NCBI GenBank assembly: GCA_963668605.1
Contig: OY764903.1
Location: 5,022,001-5,086,000, forward strand
Direction of reading: 5' to 3'
DNA length: 64,000 nucleotides
Origin: G963668605 sp963668605
GTDB taxonomy: Bacteria; Acidobacteriota; Terriglobia; Bryobacterales; Bryobacteraceae
A program made the translations under genes and the position numbers. Position 1 is the stretch's first letter; every line of letters begins with the position of its first letter. Of the stretch, positions 25,091-33,241 are shown piece by piece. A model generated the notes under the pieces. It saw only the letters and a list, made by a program, of their open reading frames with translations, did no database searches and was not told the DNA's origin.

Positions 25091-25366
25091 TTATTCGGCG
25101 GACGGTTTGTTCTTTCTGAATTCCGCCCAACGTTTCTTCTGCGCCGCGGCAATGCGCTTGCGCGCCGCCTCGGTCATTTTCCTTCTGCCGGGCTTCTTAG
25201 CAGCGGGAACGCTCTCCGCGGTCTTGGCGGGCGCCGGGGATTTTTTCCCCAGCATCGCTTTCACGCTTGCAATCTGCTCGTCAATACGCTGTCGCTGCGC
25301 CTCGAGTCCTTCGAGAGCCGCCGCCAGCAGGGTGTTATTCGTTAGTACTTTGGGTGGCCGTGCCAT
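25091..25366 (-). CDS. Small basic coiled-coil protein of unknown function
   Basis: 91 residues. The N-terminal half (LLAAALEGLEAQRQRIDEQI) is a predicted coiled coil. A Pro/Ala-rich linker follows, then a strongly basic C-terminus (KPGRRKMTEAARKRIAAAQ, KRWAEF). I have seen this basic tail pattern in many small acidobacterial proteins, where it suggests nucleic-acid binding; that is inference. SD GAGG lies 8-9 bases before the ATG. It is convergent with nikO and upstream of nothing obvious; dtd ends 42 bp away on the same strand. Confidence 0.7.
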   Translation of the reverse strand: MARPPKVLTNNTLLAAALEGLEAQRQRIDEQIASVKAMLGKKSPAPAKTAESVPAAKKPGRRKMTEAARKRIAAAQKKRWAEFRKNKPSAE

Positions 25367-25407
25367 TTATGTGCCTCTTCGAGAAAAGTCCGACATCCTA
25401 TTCGGGA

Positions 25408-25863
25408 CTACTTCTGCGACGATTGTGCGGAATCGCAGAGGATAGTTACTGGTCCTTCGTTGACCAGGTACACTGACATCATAGCTTGAAACACACCTGT
25501 CTCGACAGTGATACTTTGTCTGCGGAGTGTCTCGACGAAATACTCATACAAGCTCCGAGCCTGTTCGGGAGGCGCCGCTTCGTCGAAGCTCGGCCTGCGC
25601 CCGCGGCGGATGTCGCCATAGAGAGTAAATTGAGACACGACTAGAAGACTCCCGCCCGCCTCGATTACGTTGCGGTTCATCTTGCCGTCGCCGTCCGGGA
25701 ACACACGCAGACCAGCGATTTTTCCTGTGAGATAGTCTGCATCCCGCCGCGTGTCTTGCCGCGACACGCCGAGCAACACCAGGAGCCCTCGGGCGATCGC
25801 GCCGACGACTTTTCCGTCCACCTCGACGCGGGCCTCTTTGACCCGCTGTAAGACAACGCGCAT
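25408..25863 (-). CDS. dtd: D-aminoacyl-tRNA deacylase
   Basis: 151 residues, normal family length. Starts MRVVLQRVKEARVEVDG; the catalytic SQFTLYGD motif is about residue 78, and the cross-dimer Gly-Pro motif NEGPVTI is near the C-terminus. DTD removes D-amino acids, and Gly from mischarged tRNA, in the cytoplasm. It is divergent from the GHMP kinase gene with a 45-bp intergenic region. Confidence 0.95.
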   Translation of the reverse strand: MRVVLQRVKEARVEVDGKVVGAIARGLLVLLGVSRQDTRRDADYLTGKIAGLRVFPDGDGKMNRNVIEAGGSLLVVSQFTLYGDIRRGRRPSFDEAAPPEQARSLYEYFVETLRRQSITVETGVFQAMMSVYLVNEGPVTILCDSAQSSQK

Positions 25864-25908
25864 AGAGAATAGTTGGATCTTACTTTTCAGTATGCCAGAC
25901 TATCTGAG

Positions 25909-26913
25909 ATGGCCACGATCGAAACATTCGCGTATGCCCGCGCGGGCTTGCTGGGCAATCCGAGCGATGGCTACTACGGGAAAACCATCGCCCTGCTTGT
26001 CCGCAACTTTCGCGCCCGCGTGTTGCTCTACCCCAGCGCGCGCCTCGAGATTCGCGCGGCCAAGGCAGACCTGCCCGTGTTCGAGAACCTCGAAGATCTC
26101 TATCAGACTACGCGCTGGCGCGGTTACTACGGCGGTATCCGCATTATTCAGGCGCTGATCGTCCGCTTCATTGATTACTGCCGGGAACATGCAATCGAAC
26201 TCGAAGATCGCAATTTCACCATTGAGTACGAGACCAACATTCCGCTGCGCCTCGGCATGGGCGGTTCGAGCGCCATCATCACGGCTGCGCTGCGCGCCCT
26301 GTGCCAGTATTTTCAAGTAGAGATTCCGCTGGCTACCCAACCCAACGTCGTGCTCGAGACGGAGACACGGGAGCTCGGCATGGGCGCCGGCTTGCAGGAT
26401 CGCGTCATCCAGTCCTACGAAGGCCTCGTGTATATGGACTTCGCCAGGGAACTCATGCAGCAGCAGGGCCACGGCGAATATGAAAGACTCGATCCGGCGC
26501 TGCTACCGGATCTTTACGTCGCCTACCGCACGAGTCTCAGCGAAGGCACCGAGGTGTTTCATAACGATGTGCGCGCGCGCTGGCGCGCCGGTGAACCCGC
26601 GGTTGTGGAAGCCATGAAGACCTGGGCAAGTTACGCCGACCAGGGACGCAAGGCTTTGCTCGCACGCGATTACGAGGCGCTCAACCGCCTGATCGACGCC
26701 AACTTCGATCTGCGCGCCAAGATTTGCCAGATCGATCCCGGCAACTTCGAGATGGTGCGCATCGCCCGTTCTGCCGGCGCCTCCGCGAATTTTGCCGGCT
26801 CCGGCGGCGCCATCGTGGGCGCCTACAGCGGTGAGGCGATGTTCGCGAACCTGTCGAGCGCGCTGAAACAGGCCGGCATCGCCGTCATCAAGCCTGTGAT
26901 CCAGCCCCGCTAG
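25909..26913 (+). CDS. GHMP-family kinase (glucuronokinase-like)
   Basis: 334 residues from the ATG at 25909; a TTG at 25873 would add 12 residues. GHMP features: N-terminal YARAGLLGNPSDGYYGK, the phosphate-binding RLGMGGSSAIITAALRAL, and the C-terminal AGASANFAGSGGAIVG. Members phosphorylate sugars or mevalonate-type substrates with ATP. The ARAGLLGNPSDGYYGK start and length resemble glucuronokinase-like proteins, so a sugar-acid or sugar-1-kinase role is suggested. The uronate operon is 6 kb away, not adjacent. Confidence 0.85.
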   Translation: MATIETFAYARAGLLGNPSDGYYGKTIALLVRNFRARVLLYPSARLEIRAAKADLPVFENLEDLYQTTRWRGYYGGIRIIQALIVRFIDYCREHAIELEDRNFTIEYETNIPLRLGMGGSSAIITAALRALCQYFQVEIPLATQPNVVLETETRELGMGAGLQDRVIQSYEGLVYMDFARELMQQQGHGEYERLDPALLPDLYVAYRTSLSEGTEVFHNDVRARWRAGEPAVVEAMKTWASYADQGRKALLARDYEALNRLIDANFDLRAKICQIDPGNFEMVRIARSAGASANFAGSGGAIVGAYSGEAMFANLSSALKQAGIAVIKPVIQPR

Positions 26914-27065
26914 TCAGTCATTCCGGTCTTGCCCGGCATATTCGGGCGCCATAGACATAGGCTGTTTCACTTCGCCATTCTGAGGTTTTCGGCTAATCCC
27001 GAGGGGCGGCGATCTGTCGATGAACAGAATAGATGATTTACCGGCGTCGTCGCACGCGCTTCACT

Positions 27066-27317
27066 ATGCCCCGCGGGTTCTACCGCTTCGAGGGCGGCAA
27101 TGGAAAATCTGTCTCCGGATTCGGGGATGGCGACTTCGTGCGATTGCGCGACGAAAACGGAGTCGAGTGGCGCGGACAAGCCGAGCGCCAGGGCGACAAC
27201 ACCATCCGCTATAGCTTCCGCGATAGCGAAGGCAATACCCTCAGCGGCATCTCTGACAGTTGGGGCGTTGTGCTGCGCGACGAGCACGGCAACACTTGGC
27301 GCGGCTTCATCGACTGA
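27066..27317 (+). CDS. Small hypothetical protein with an internal repeat
   Basis: 83 residues from the ATG at 27066 (another ATG at 27033 adds a basic MIYRRRRTRFT). Two similar segments are visible: FVRLRDENGVEWRGQ and GVVLRDEHGNTWRGF, giving a VxLRDExGxxWRG repeat. No signal peptide or membrane segment. No clear SD before either start. Codon positions look protein-like and the opposite-strand frame looks like a shadow. Function unknown. Confidence 0.5.
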   Translation: MPRGFYRFEGGNGKSVSGFGDGDFVRLRDENGVEWRGQAERQGDNTIRYSFRDSEGNTLSGISDSWGVVLRDEHGNTWRGFID

Positions 27318-27404
27318 CACCGGAACACTGTCGCGATATTCTAACGTTGCGGTCCTTTTGATCCGATAAGTGACTCGTGGCTTTGGAACCAAGGTGAGGT
27401 GACG

Positions 27405-30296
27405 ATGGTACGGGGTGAAGTGGCGACGGCAAGTGCTGCATTGGAGCGGCTCAGTACTGTGTTGGCGAAGATAAGGTGTTTCCCCGCGACTCGGGCGGCT
27501 CGTCTGCTGCCGTCCCTGTTTGTGCTCCTGTTGCCTGCCTGGAGCGCGGCGCAAACGCTGCGTTTTTCCGCGCCGGGCTACACGGTTCACGGCATATGGA
27601 ACACAGATGCGGCCGTCGCGCCGGCTTATTGGAAGCCAGGCGACAACGTGCAGTTCAGCGCGACGCTATCGATCGACGACAGCCATCTGGCCGGATTGCT
27701 CAAAGCTGGTATCAAGGTGGACGGATTCTGCCTGCTGGTAACAGCGGAGCGGACTTTCGACGCCGATGGCTGGATGCGGCTGCCAAGTGATGAACGCATG
27801 TCGACGCTGCTCACGCCGACGGGCATGCCCATCGAAGGCGGTGTGCAGGGCGCGGTAACGAATCGCTTTGGCTATGGCTTCCGCACGCCTGTGGACCAGC
27901 TTGTCAAGATCCCGATCGGGTCGGCCGATTCCGCCGGCGGCAAAAGACAAGTGACGTTTAGGACAGCCCAGGCGCTGCCGGCCGGCTTGCCGCCGGGCAT
28001 CTACCGAGTCCGTCTGGATTACGGGGTCACGGTGGGCACACGTTTGTACAATCTAAACGGGGAGACCTTCGCCTACCGGCCGTTCTTCAAAGGGCAACCG
28101 CCCGAATCGCATCTCTACTCGCCGCCGATCCGCGCCTATGGCCGTCATGCCAAGGGGCACGACGTGGATGCCGGAGCCATCCGGCCGCGAATCCCTTGGA
28201 TTCTGCTCGGCAACTATAATTCCAACGGTTACAGGGGCGTTGTGGCGGACGAAGATAGCGGGCACTTCGGGGTCTCCGGCCGCAATCTCATACAAGACGA
28301 CGTGATTCTGCCGCTCTATGATGCGGTGGCCGGGAGGGCTCTAGCATATTCGCTCGAGCCGCAATTCCCGTCTGATACACTCGAAGCGCGTTCGAACATT
28401 CCCTGGGATTTCAGCAAGGGAGAGATCTCGGTGCAGGTAACTGGCCCGGACGGCAAGACCGTCGATCTGGGGACGCTGCCGTTCGTGGGCAGCGCCGGCC
28501 AGTGGCCCACGACGCGCAAAACCGCGATCACAGCCTGGAAGCCCGCGGCGTACGGCCACTACAAAGTCAAGGCGACGGGCTGGGTTTCCGACATTTGGGG
28601 CAACCACTATGAGGGTGGCGGAACATATCAGTTCTGGATCGCCAACCGCATGACAATGGCGACGGCCACGTTTCAGGGTATGGCCTATCCGGTAGGGACC
28701 CGTTACGGACGCGACATCGGCTTCGCACCGGCGGTTCCGGCCGACGTCACGGTTACGGCGGCTCTGTATGTCAATTCTGATCCCAACAACTCGCGCACTG
28801 CTACCTGGAGCGGCAAGGCGTCACCGGCCGGAACTTTCGGCGCCGCGCAAGGAGCCAAGAACCTTCTGCTCGATTCGCCCGGTGAGTACTGCGCCAAGAC
28901 GACCGCCACATACACCGATGCGAAGGGAACGCTTTGGGTCTGCAGTATGAAGCACGCGGGCGTGGTCTATGATACGTCGAGTCCGATTGTCGCGCGCGGG
29001 AAGAAGCTGGCTATCGGCACAAAATACCTCGATCGCGGCGAAACAAAGTACGAAGGCTGGGTGGATAACGCCACCGAGGAAGCGCACCTCGTGCACCTCA
29101 ACTATCCCTGGCAGTCGGGCGATGTTCTGCTGATCGCCAGCGAGGGACAGGGCGCTAACAAGATTATTCCCACTCTGACTTACGAATGGAAAGACAATCC
29201 GCAGGGTTTCGATCCAAAGCTGAACCCGATCGGCGCGACGAACTTACAATTGAGGACCTCGAACGGCTACTCGCCGCATCTGTTCCCGGAGTACATCACA
29301 GAGTGGGGCTATTATTACGCGGGTGCGCCGCGGCCCGGCTTCATGTCGCGTTTCCTGGTTGCCGAGAACGGAACCCGCGCACCATACTGGCCCACCAGTC
29401 CGAATTCGTTCGGCGGACAAGTCAACGCCTCATACAACGGCGATCTTCCAGGCGATATCTACCGTTTGATCGGCGGAGTCGTGTTGCGGCGTCCCAACGA
29501 ATCTCCGGCCTACGCCGGCTATCTGGCCAGCGCATTCCTGTTGCCGAAAGGGACCAACAACAATCGTGTGATCGCTCCCGGATCCGAGGAACTCGCCGGC
29601 CCCACCGGACAGAAGTCGCGCATCTTCCTGGTTGGTACGCGCCCGGGCCTGATGTACGAAACCGGCACACAGTTCGCACCCGCGGTGCAGATCGATCCTG
29701 TTCTGCCGGTGAACATCAGCTTCAATCTGTATTACCCCGACGGCCGGCGCGTTAGCGCCAATGGAACCGGCGATCCCTATGGGACGTTCGTAGGCAAGGA
29801 TAAGTGGGTGCTCGATACGCCCGGCATCTACCGCTATACGCTGGAGGGCGAATGGAACGGCTACCGCGCGATTATGCCCGGACTGCCCACCACCGGCGGC
29901 GAGTTTTATGTCGTCGAAAAGGGGAAGGACCCATACTCGCCGGAAATCAACCTCTACTTGCCGCCGGAATCGGTGTTTGACCCACTGGAAGGCATCCATA
30001 TTACGGGCAGCAGCAGCGCGCAGCAGATCTACTACGCCGCAGTAATCCCTGGCGCAGTCATCGATCAGGGCTACGTGCCAGTTCACAACGGCCGCTTCGA
30101 CTACTTCTTCAACCCGACCTCGATCAATACCAAAACACCCACCTACGACGTGACCAACCGGGTGAGCGGACGGCCTGAAATCGGGGATGTCGTACATCTG
30201 ACCTTGTTCTCGGAGGAGAAATCGGCCGAGGGCGTCGTGTCCCACTCTTTCGCCCGTGTGATCATTCGCGGCACCAGGGTGATCTGTACGAAATAA
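27405..30296 (+). CDS. Large exported protein of unknown function
   Basis: 963 residues from the ATG at 27405 (GAGGTG upstream). The hydrophobic stretch LLPSLFVLLLPAWSAAQ around residues 35-51 looks like a signal peptide, so a later start such as the GTG near 27460 is possible. The rest is beta-rich, with repeated Ig- or jelly-roll-like segments (GPDGKTVDLGTLPFVG, YYPDGRRVSANGTGDP) and many Tyr/Gly/Trp residues. No enzyme motif is recognised. A small stem-loop (CTTCCG/CGGAAG) follows the stop. The downstream kor cluster appears to have its own promoter. Confidence 0.75.
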   Translation: MVRGEVATASAALERLSTVLAKIRCFPATRAARLLPSLFVLLLPAWSAAQTLRFSAPGYTVHGIWNTDAAVAPAYWKPGDNVQFSATLSIDDSHLAGLLKAGIKVDGFCLLVTAERTFDADGWMRLPSDERMSTLLTPTGMPIEGGVQGAVTNRFGYGFRTPVDQLVKIPIGSADSAGGKRQVTFRTAQALPAGLPPGIYRVRLDYGVTVGTRLYNLNGETFAYRPFFKGQPPESHLYSPPIRAYGRHAKGHDVDAGAIRPRIPWILLGNYNSNGYRGVVADEDSGHFGVSGRNLIQDDVILPLYDAVAGRALAYSLEPQFPSDTLEARSNIPWDFSKGEISVQVTGPDGKTVDLGTLPFVGSAGQWPTTRKTAITAWKPAAYGHYKVKATGWVSDIWGNHYEGGGTYQFWIANRMTMATATFQGMAYPVGTRYGRDIGFAPAVPADVTVTAALYVNSDPNNSRTATWSGKASPAGTFGAAQGAKNLLLDSPGEYCAKTTATYTDAKGTLWVCSMKHAGVVYDTSSPIVARGKKLAIGTKYLDRGETKYEGWVDNATEEAHLVHLNYPWQSGDVLLIASEGQGANKIIPTLTYEWKDNPQGFDPKLNPIGATNLQLRTSNGYSPHLFPEYITEWGYYYAGAPRPGFMSRFLVAENGTRAPYWPTSPNSFGGQVNASYNGDLPGDIYRLIGGVVLRRPNESPAYAGYLASAFLLPKGTNNNRVIAPGSEELAGPTGQKSRIFLVGTRPGLMYETGTQFAPAVQIDPVLPVNISFNLYYPDGRRVSANGTGDPYGTFVGKDKWVLDTPGIYRYTLEGEWNGYRAIMPGLPTTGGEFYVVEKGKDPYSPEINLYLPPESVFDPLEGIHITGSSSAQQIYYAAVIPGAVIDQGYVPVHNGRFDYFFNPTSINTKTPTYDVTNRVSGRPEIGDVVHLTLFSEEKSAEGVVSHSFARVIIRGTRVICTK

Positions 30297-30340
30297 CTTC
30301 CGTCCGACCGCGGAAGAGTGCCAGCGCACAAACGCTCAGT

Positions 30341-30368
30341 TTGGCATTTCAAATGCTCCATCCATAGT
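30341..30368 (+). promoter_or_regulatory. Candidate promoter of the korDABC cluster
   Basis: TTGGCA (30341-30346) and CATAGT (30363-30368) are separated by 16 bp, about 30 bp before the ferredoxin ATG. Each hexamer is within two bases of consensus. Confidence 0.4.
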
Positions 30369-30397
30369 GCGGTTGTCCCCCTGGGAGATCCTTCATT

Positions 30398-30634
30398 ATG
30401 GTTCATGGTTCAGTTTCTATTTTTGTCGAAAGATGCAAGGGCTGTGGCTTTTGTGTCGAATTTTGCCCCACCAAGGTCTTAGCGCTCTCGTCCGCCTTCA
30501 ACGCTAAGGGTTACCATCCGCCACATGTCGTAAGTGCCGAAAAATGTAGTGGTTGCGACCTATGTGGCATGTATTGCCCAGACTTTGCCATCTTCGGTTT
30601 CAAGCAGAAAGAGGAGGCCGTCAATGCAGGCTGA
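30398..30634 (+). CDS. korD: Ferredoxin-like delta subunit of 2-oxoacid:ferredoxin oxidoreductase
   Basis: 78 residues with two 4Fe-4S motifs: CKGCGFCVEFCP and CSGCDLCGMYCP. In four-subunit KOR/OOR enzymes this delta subunit carries electrons from the TPP-bearing core to external ferredoxin. It overlaps the korA start by 11 bp. The coding sequence uses noticeably more A/T-ending codons than the genes around it, a pattern that continues into the first quarter of korA and then stops. Confidence 0.92.
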   Translation: MVHGSVSIFVERCKGCGFCVEFCPTKVLALSSAFNAKGYHPPHVVSAEKCSGCDLCGMYCPDFAIFGFKQKEEAVNAG

Positions 30635-31781
30635 CCCGGCCGGAGTGCTCACGGGCGCCCATTTTCTCGATGGCGATCAAGCATGTACGGAAGGTTGCCT
30701 AGCCGCCGGAGCAAGATTTTCAGCTGGCTATCCAATCACTCCTTCTACTGAAATAGTTGAGCGATTTGCCGCACGTATCCCTACTGTTGGGGGCATATTC
30801 ATACAGATGGAGGATGAACTCGCCTCTTCCATAGCGATTCTTGGCGCAGTTTGGGGTGGTGCGAAGGCGTTTACGGTTACCTCCGGCCCCGGTTTCTCGC
30901 TAATGATGGAGCATATCGGCTACGCCGCCATGACGGAAACACCCTGTGTTTTCGTCAACGTGCAGCGCGGAGGGCCCTCCACCGGACTGCCTACGCTGCC
31001 CGCGCAGGCCGACATGATGCAGGCCCGCTGGGGCTCGCACGGCGACTACGCGATCATCGCACTTTGCCCCAGTTCGCCCCAGGAATGCTTCGATCTGACC
31101 ATCACAGCCTTCAATCTTTCGGAAGAGTTCCGCGTACCGGTGATGTTCATGATGGACGAGTGCGTCGGACACATGACAGAGAAAGTAGTGATTCCGCCGC
31201 CCGAAAGCATCGAAATTTCGCCGCGCCGCTACACCAAACTCGCGCCCGATCAATACAAGCCTTACGCCACCGGCGCCGACCTTGTGCCCGACATGGTGCG
31301 CGCCGGTGACGACTACAAATTCCACATGACCGGGTTGACCCACGACGAGCGCGGCTATCCGGCGATGACGCCGCAGACCCAGGACAAGCTGGTTCGCCGC
31401 TTGCAGGATAAGCTCACCCTGGCAATGGAACGCATTTCGATCCTGGACGAGGAGAACACCGAGGATGCCGACGTGATCGTCGTCTCGTACGGCATCACGG
31501 CACGTGTGGCGCAACGCGCCATCGAGATGGCCCGTGAGATGGGCGTCAAGGTGGGCAAGCTTCGCCTGGTCACGGTTTGGCCGTTTCCGGAAGCACGCAT
31601 TAGGGAGTTGGCCGGGAAAACCCGCGCCTTCGTCGTGCCGGAGATCAACCTCGGACAGATCACGCTCGAAGTCGAGCGCCTTGCTGCCGGTAAGGCGAAA
31701 ACCATTTCGATCCCGCACGCCGGCGGCTCGGTCCACCGGCCCGAAGACATCCTGAAAGTGATTTTGGAGGCCGCTCGATGA
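30624..31781 (+). CDS. korA: 2-oxoacid:ferredoxin oxidoreductase alpha subunit (four-subunit type)
   Basis: 385 residues from the ATG at 30624. Hallmark SAGYPITPSTEIVERF followed by FIQMEDELASSIAILGAVWG, then TVTSGPGFSLM. The C-terminal domain has DVIVVSYGITARVAQRAI and LRLVTVWPFPE. With KorB, KorC and KorD it forms an oxidoreductase for 2-oxoglutarate or another 2-oxoacid. Unlike the gene at 10070 it has no fused gamma domain; gamma is the separate korC. The 5' portion up to about 30,890 is A/T-richer at third positions than the rest. Confidence 0.92.
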   Translation: MQADPAGVLTGAHFLDGDQACTEGCLAAGARFSAGYPITPSTEIVERFAARIPTVGGIFIQMEDELASSIAILGAVWGGAKAFTVTSGPGFSLMMEHIGYAAMTETPCVFVNVQRGGPSTGLPTLPAQADMMQARWGSHGDYAIIALCPSSPQECFDLTITAFNLSEEFRVPVMFMMDECVGHMTEKVVIPPPESIEISPRRYTKLAPDQYKPYATGADLVPDMVRAGDDYKFHMTGLTHDERGYPAMTPQTQDKLVRRLQDKLTLAMERISILDEENTEDADVIVVSYGITARVAQRAIEMAREMGVKVGKLRLVTVWPFPEARIRELAGKTRAFVVPEINLGQITLEVERLAAGKAKTISIPHAGGSVHRPEDILKVILEAAR

Positions 31782-32665
31782 GTGAATTGGCCGTCATGAA
31801 TCCTGTCGAACCGTTCCTGCGGTCCGACCGCATGCCGCATATCTGGTGCCCTGGTTGCGGAATCGGCACTACTGTAAACTGCTTTGCCCGCGCCCTGGTC
31901 GAATCAGGCGCCGATCTGAAAAAGACCGCGATCGTCTCCGGCATCGGCTGCACAGGCCGCGTCGCCGGATACGTCAAGCTCGACTCGTTCCACACCACCC
32001 ACGGTCGCGCGATTCCCTTCGCAACCGGACTCAAGCTGGCCAACCCCGAGCTTCAAGTTGTCGTCTATTCGGGCGACGGCGACCTTTCCGCCATCGGCGG
32101 CAACCACCTGATCCATGCCGCCCGGCGCAACATGGATATCAAGGTAGTTTGCGTCAACAATCTGACGTACTCGATGACCGGCGGCCAGGCCGCACCCACC
32201 ACGCCAGCCACTGCCATCACGACCACATCGCCATATGGCGCCTACGAGCCGGCCTTCAGCCTGCCCGCGCTCACCGAAGCCGCGGGCGCCAGCTACGTCG
32301 CACGCTGGACGACGTTTCATGTCCGCCAGATCGCGCGTTCCATGAAGGAGATGCTCCAGAAAAAAGGCTTCTGTTTCCTCGAAATCATTTCGCCTTGCCC
32401 GACGCTATTCCAGCGCCGCAACAAGCTGGGTGACGGCCTCGACACGATGAAGGCTTACAAGGAGAGGAGCCGCACCCGGAATGGCGTCTCGACGAGCGAA
32501 GTGGATCTCTCGATGACCGGCGAAATCATCGTCGGCAAGTTCGTCGACCGCGAGCGGCCGGACTATCTCGAAACCATGAAAGCGCAAATGCGCTCGCGCC
32601 TCGGAGAGCGCTATATCGATCCCAAGACGCGCGTCAGTGAAGAGGAGAGTTGCGAATGTCTATGA
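31778..32665 (+). CDS. korB: 2-oxoacid:ferredoxin oxidoreductase beta subunit (four-subunit type)
   Basis: 295 residues, TPP-binding. Motifs: IWCPGCGIGT and SGIGCTGRVAGYV (cluster and TPP-site Cys), YSGDGDLSAIGGNHLIHAARR (Mg-TPP) and VNNLTYSMTGGQ. ATGA overlap with korA at its start and a 10-bp overlap with korC at its end show tight coupling. It is shorter than the beta subunit at 11911 and clearly divergent from it. Confidence 0.93.
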   Translation: MSELAVMNPVEPFLRSDRMPHIWCPGCGIGTTVNCFARALVESGADLKKTAIVSGIGCTGRVAGYVKLDSFHTTHGRAIPFATGLKLANPELQVVVYSGDGDLSAIGGNHLIHAARRNMDIKVVCVNNLTYSMTGGQAAPTTPATAITTTSPYGAYEPAFSLPALTEAAGASYVARWTTFHVRQIARSMKEMLQKKGFCFLEIISPCPTLFQRRNKLGDGLDTMKAYKERSRTRNGVSTSEVDLSMTGEIIVGKFVDRERPDYLETMKAQMRSRLGERYIDPKTRVSEEESCECL

Positions 32666-33240
32666 CGGAGATTCGTGTTGCGGGATTCGGGGGCCAGGGC
32701 GTGATCCTGTCTGCCATGATTATCGGTAAGTCGGCCTCGATCTTCCAGGAAGGCTACGCGACGCTGACGCAGAACTTCGGGCCGGAGGCCCGCGGCAGCG
32801 CCTGCTCGGCGCAGGTGATCCTCTCCGATAAGCCGATCCTTTATCCCTACATCACACGGCCGGACTTGTTGATCGTCATGTCGCAAGACGCCTTCAACAA
32901 ATTCGCTCCAGAGGTGAAGGACAACGCCCTCGTTCTCGTCGAAGAAGATCTGGTCCGCGTCACCGCGCTGCACGCGGGCGTCCGTATGTTTAGCGTGCCC
33001 GCCACGCGCCTGGCCGAAGAACTCGGCAAGAAGATGGTGCTCAACATCGTCATGATCGGCTTCTTCGCGGCCGTCTCCGGGCTGATCGCTCCGGAGGCGC
33101 TACGCAAAGCCGTGGCCGACTCCGTACCGGAAGCGTTTCTCGACCTCAACCTCAAGGCCTTCGACAAAGGCTTCCAGTACGGACTCACCCGCGCGCCGCT
33201 GGCGGCGGAAGAGGAAGCTGTTTCGCTCGAGTCTGAATAG
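32656..33240 (+). CDS. korC: 2-oxoacid:ferredoxin oxidoreductase gamma subunit
   Basis: 194 residues from the ATG at 32656, which has GGAGAG 7-8 bases upstream. Signature VAGFGGQGVILSAMIIG at the N-terminus, then TQNFGPEARGSACSAQVI, typical of the CoA-binding gamma subunit. The last gene of korDABC; its stop is 1 bp from the convergent uxaC stop, with no obvious terminator hairpin between. Confidence 0.93.
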   Translation: MSMTEIRVAGFGGQGVILSAMIIGKSASIFQEGYATLTQNFGPEARGSACSAQVILSDKPILYPYITRPDLLIVMSQDAFNKFAPEVKDNALVLVEEDLVRVTALHAGVRMFSVPATRLAEELGKKMVLNIVMIGFFAAVSGLIAPEALRKAVADSVPEAFLDLNLKAFDKGFQYGLTRAPLAAEEEAVSLESE

Positions 33241-33241
33241 C

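Noticed and set aside
26967..27590. Minus-strand frame overlapping the small repeat protein and the start of the large exported protein
   Set aside because: Basic, low-complexity N-terminus and no family pattern; conflicts with two better plus-strand frames.
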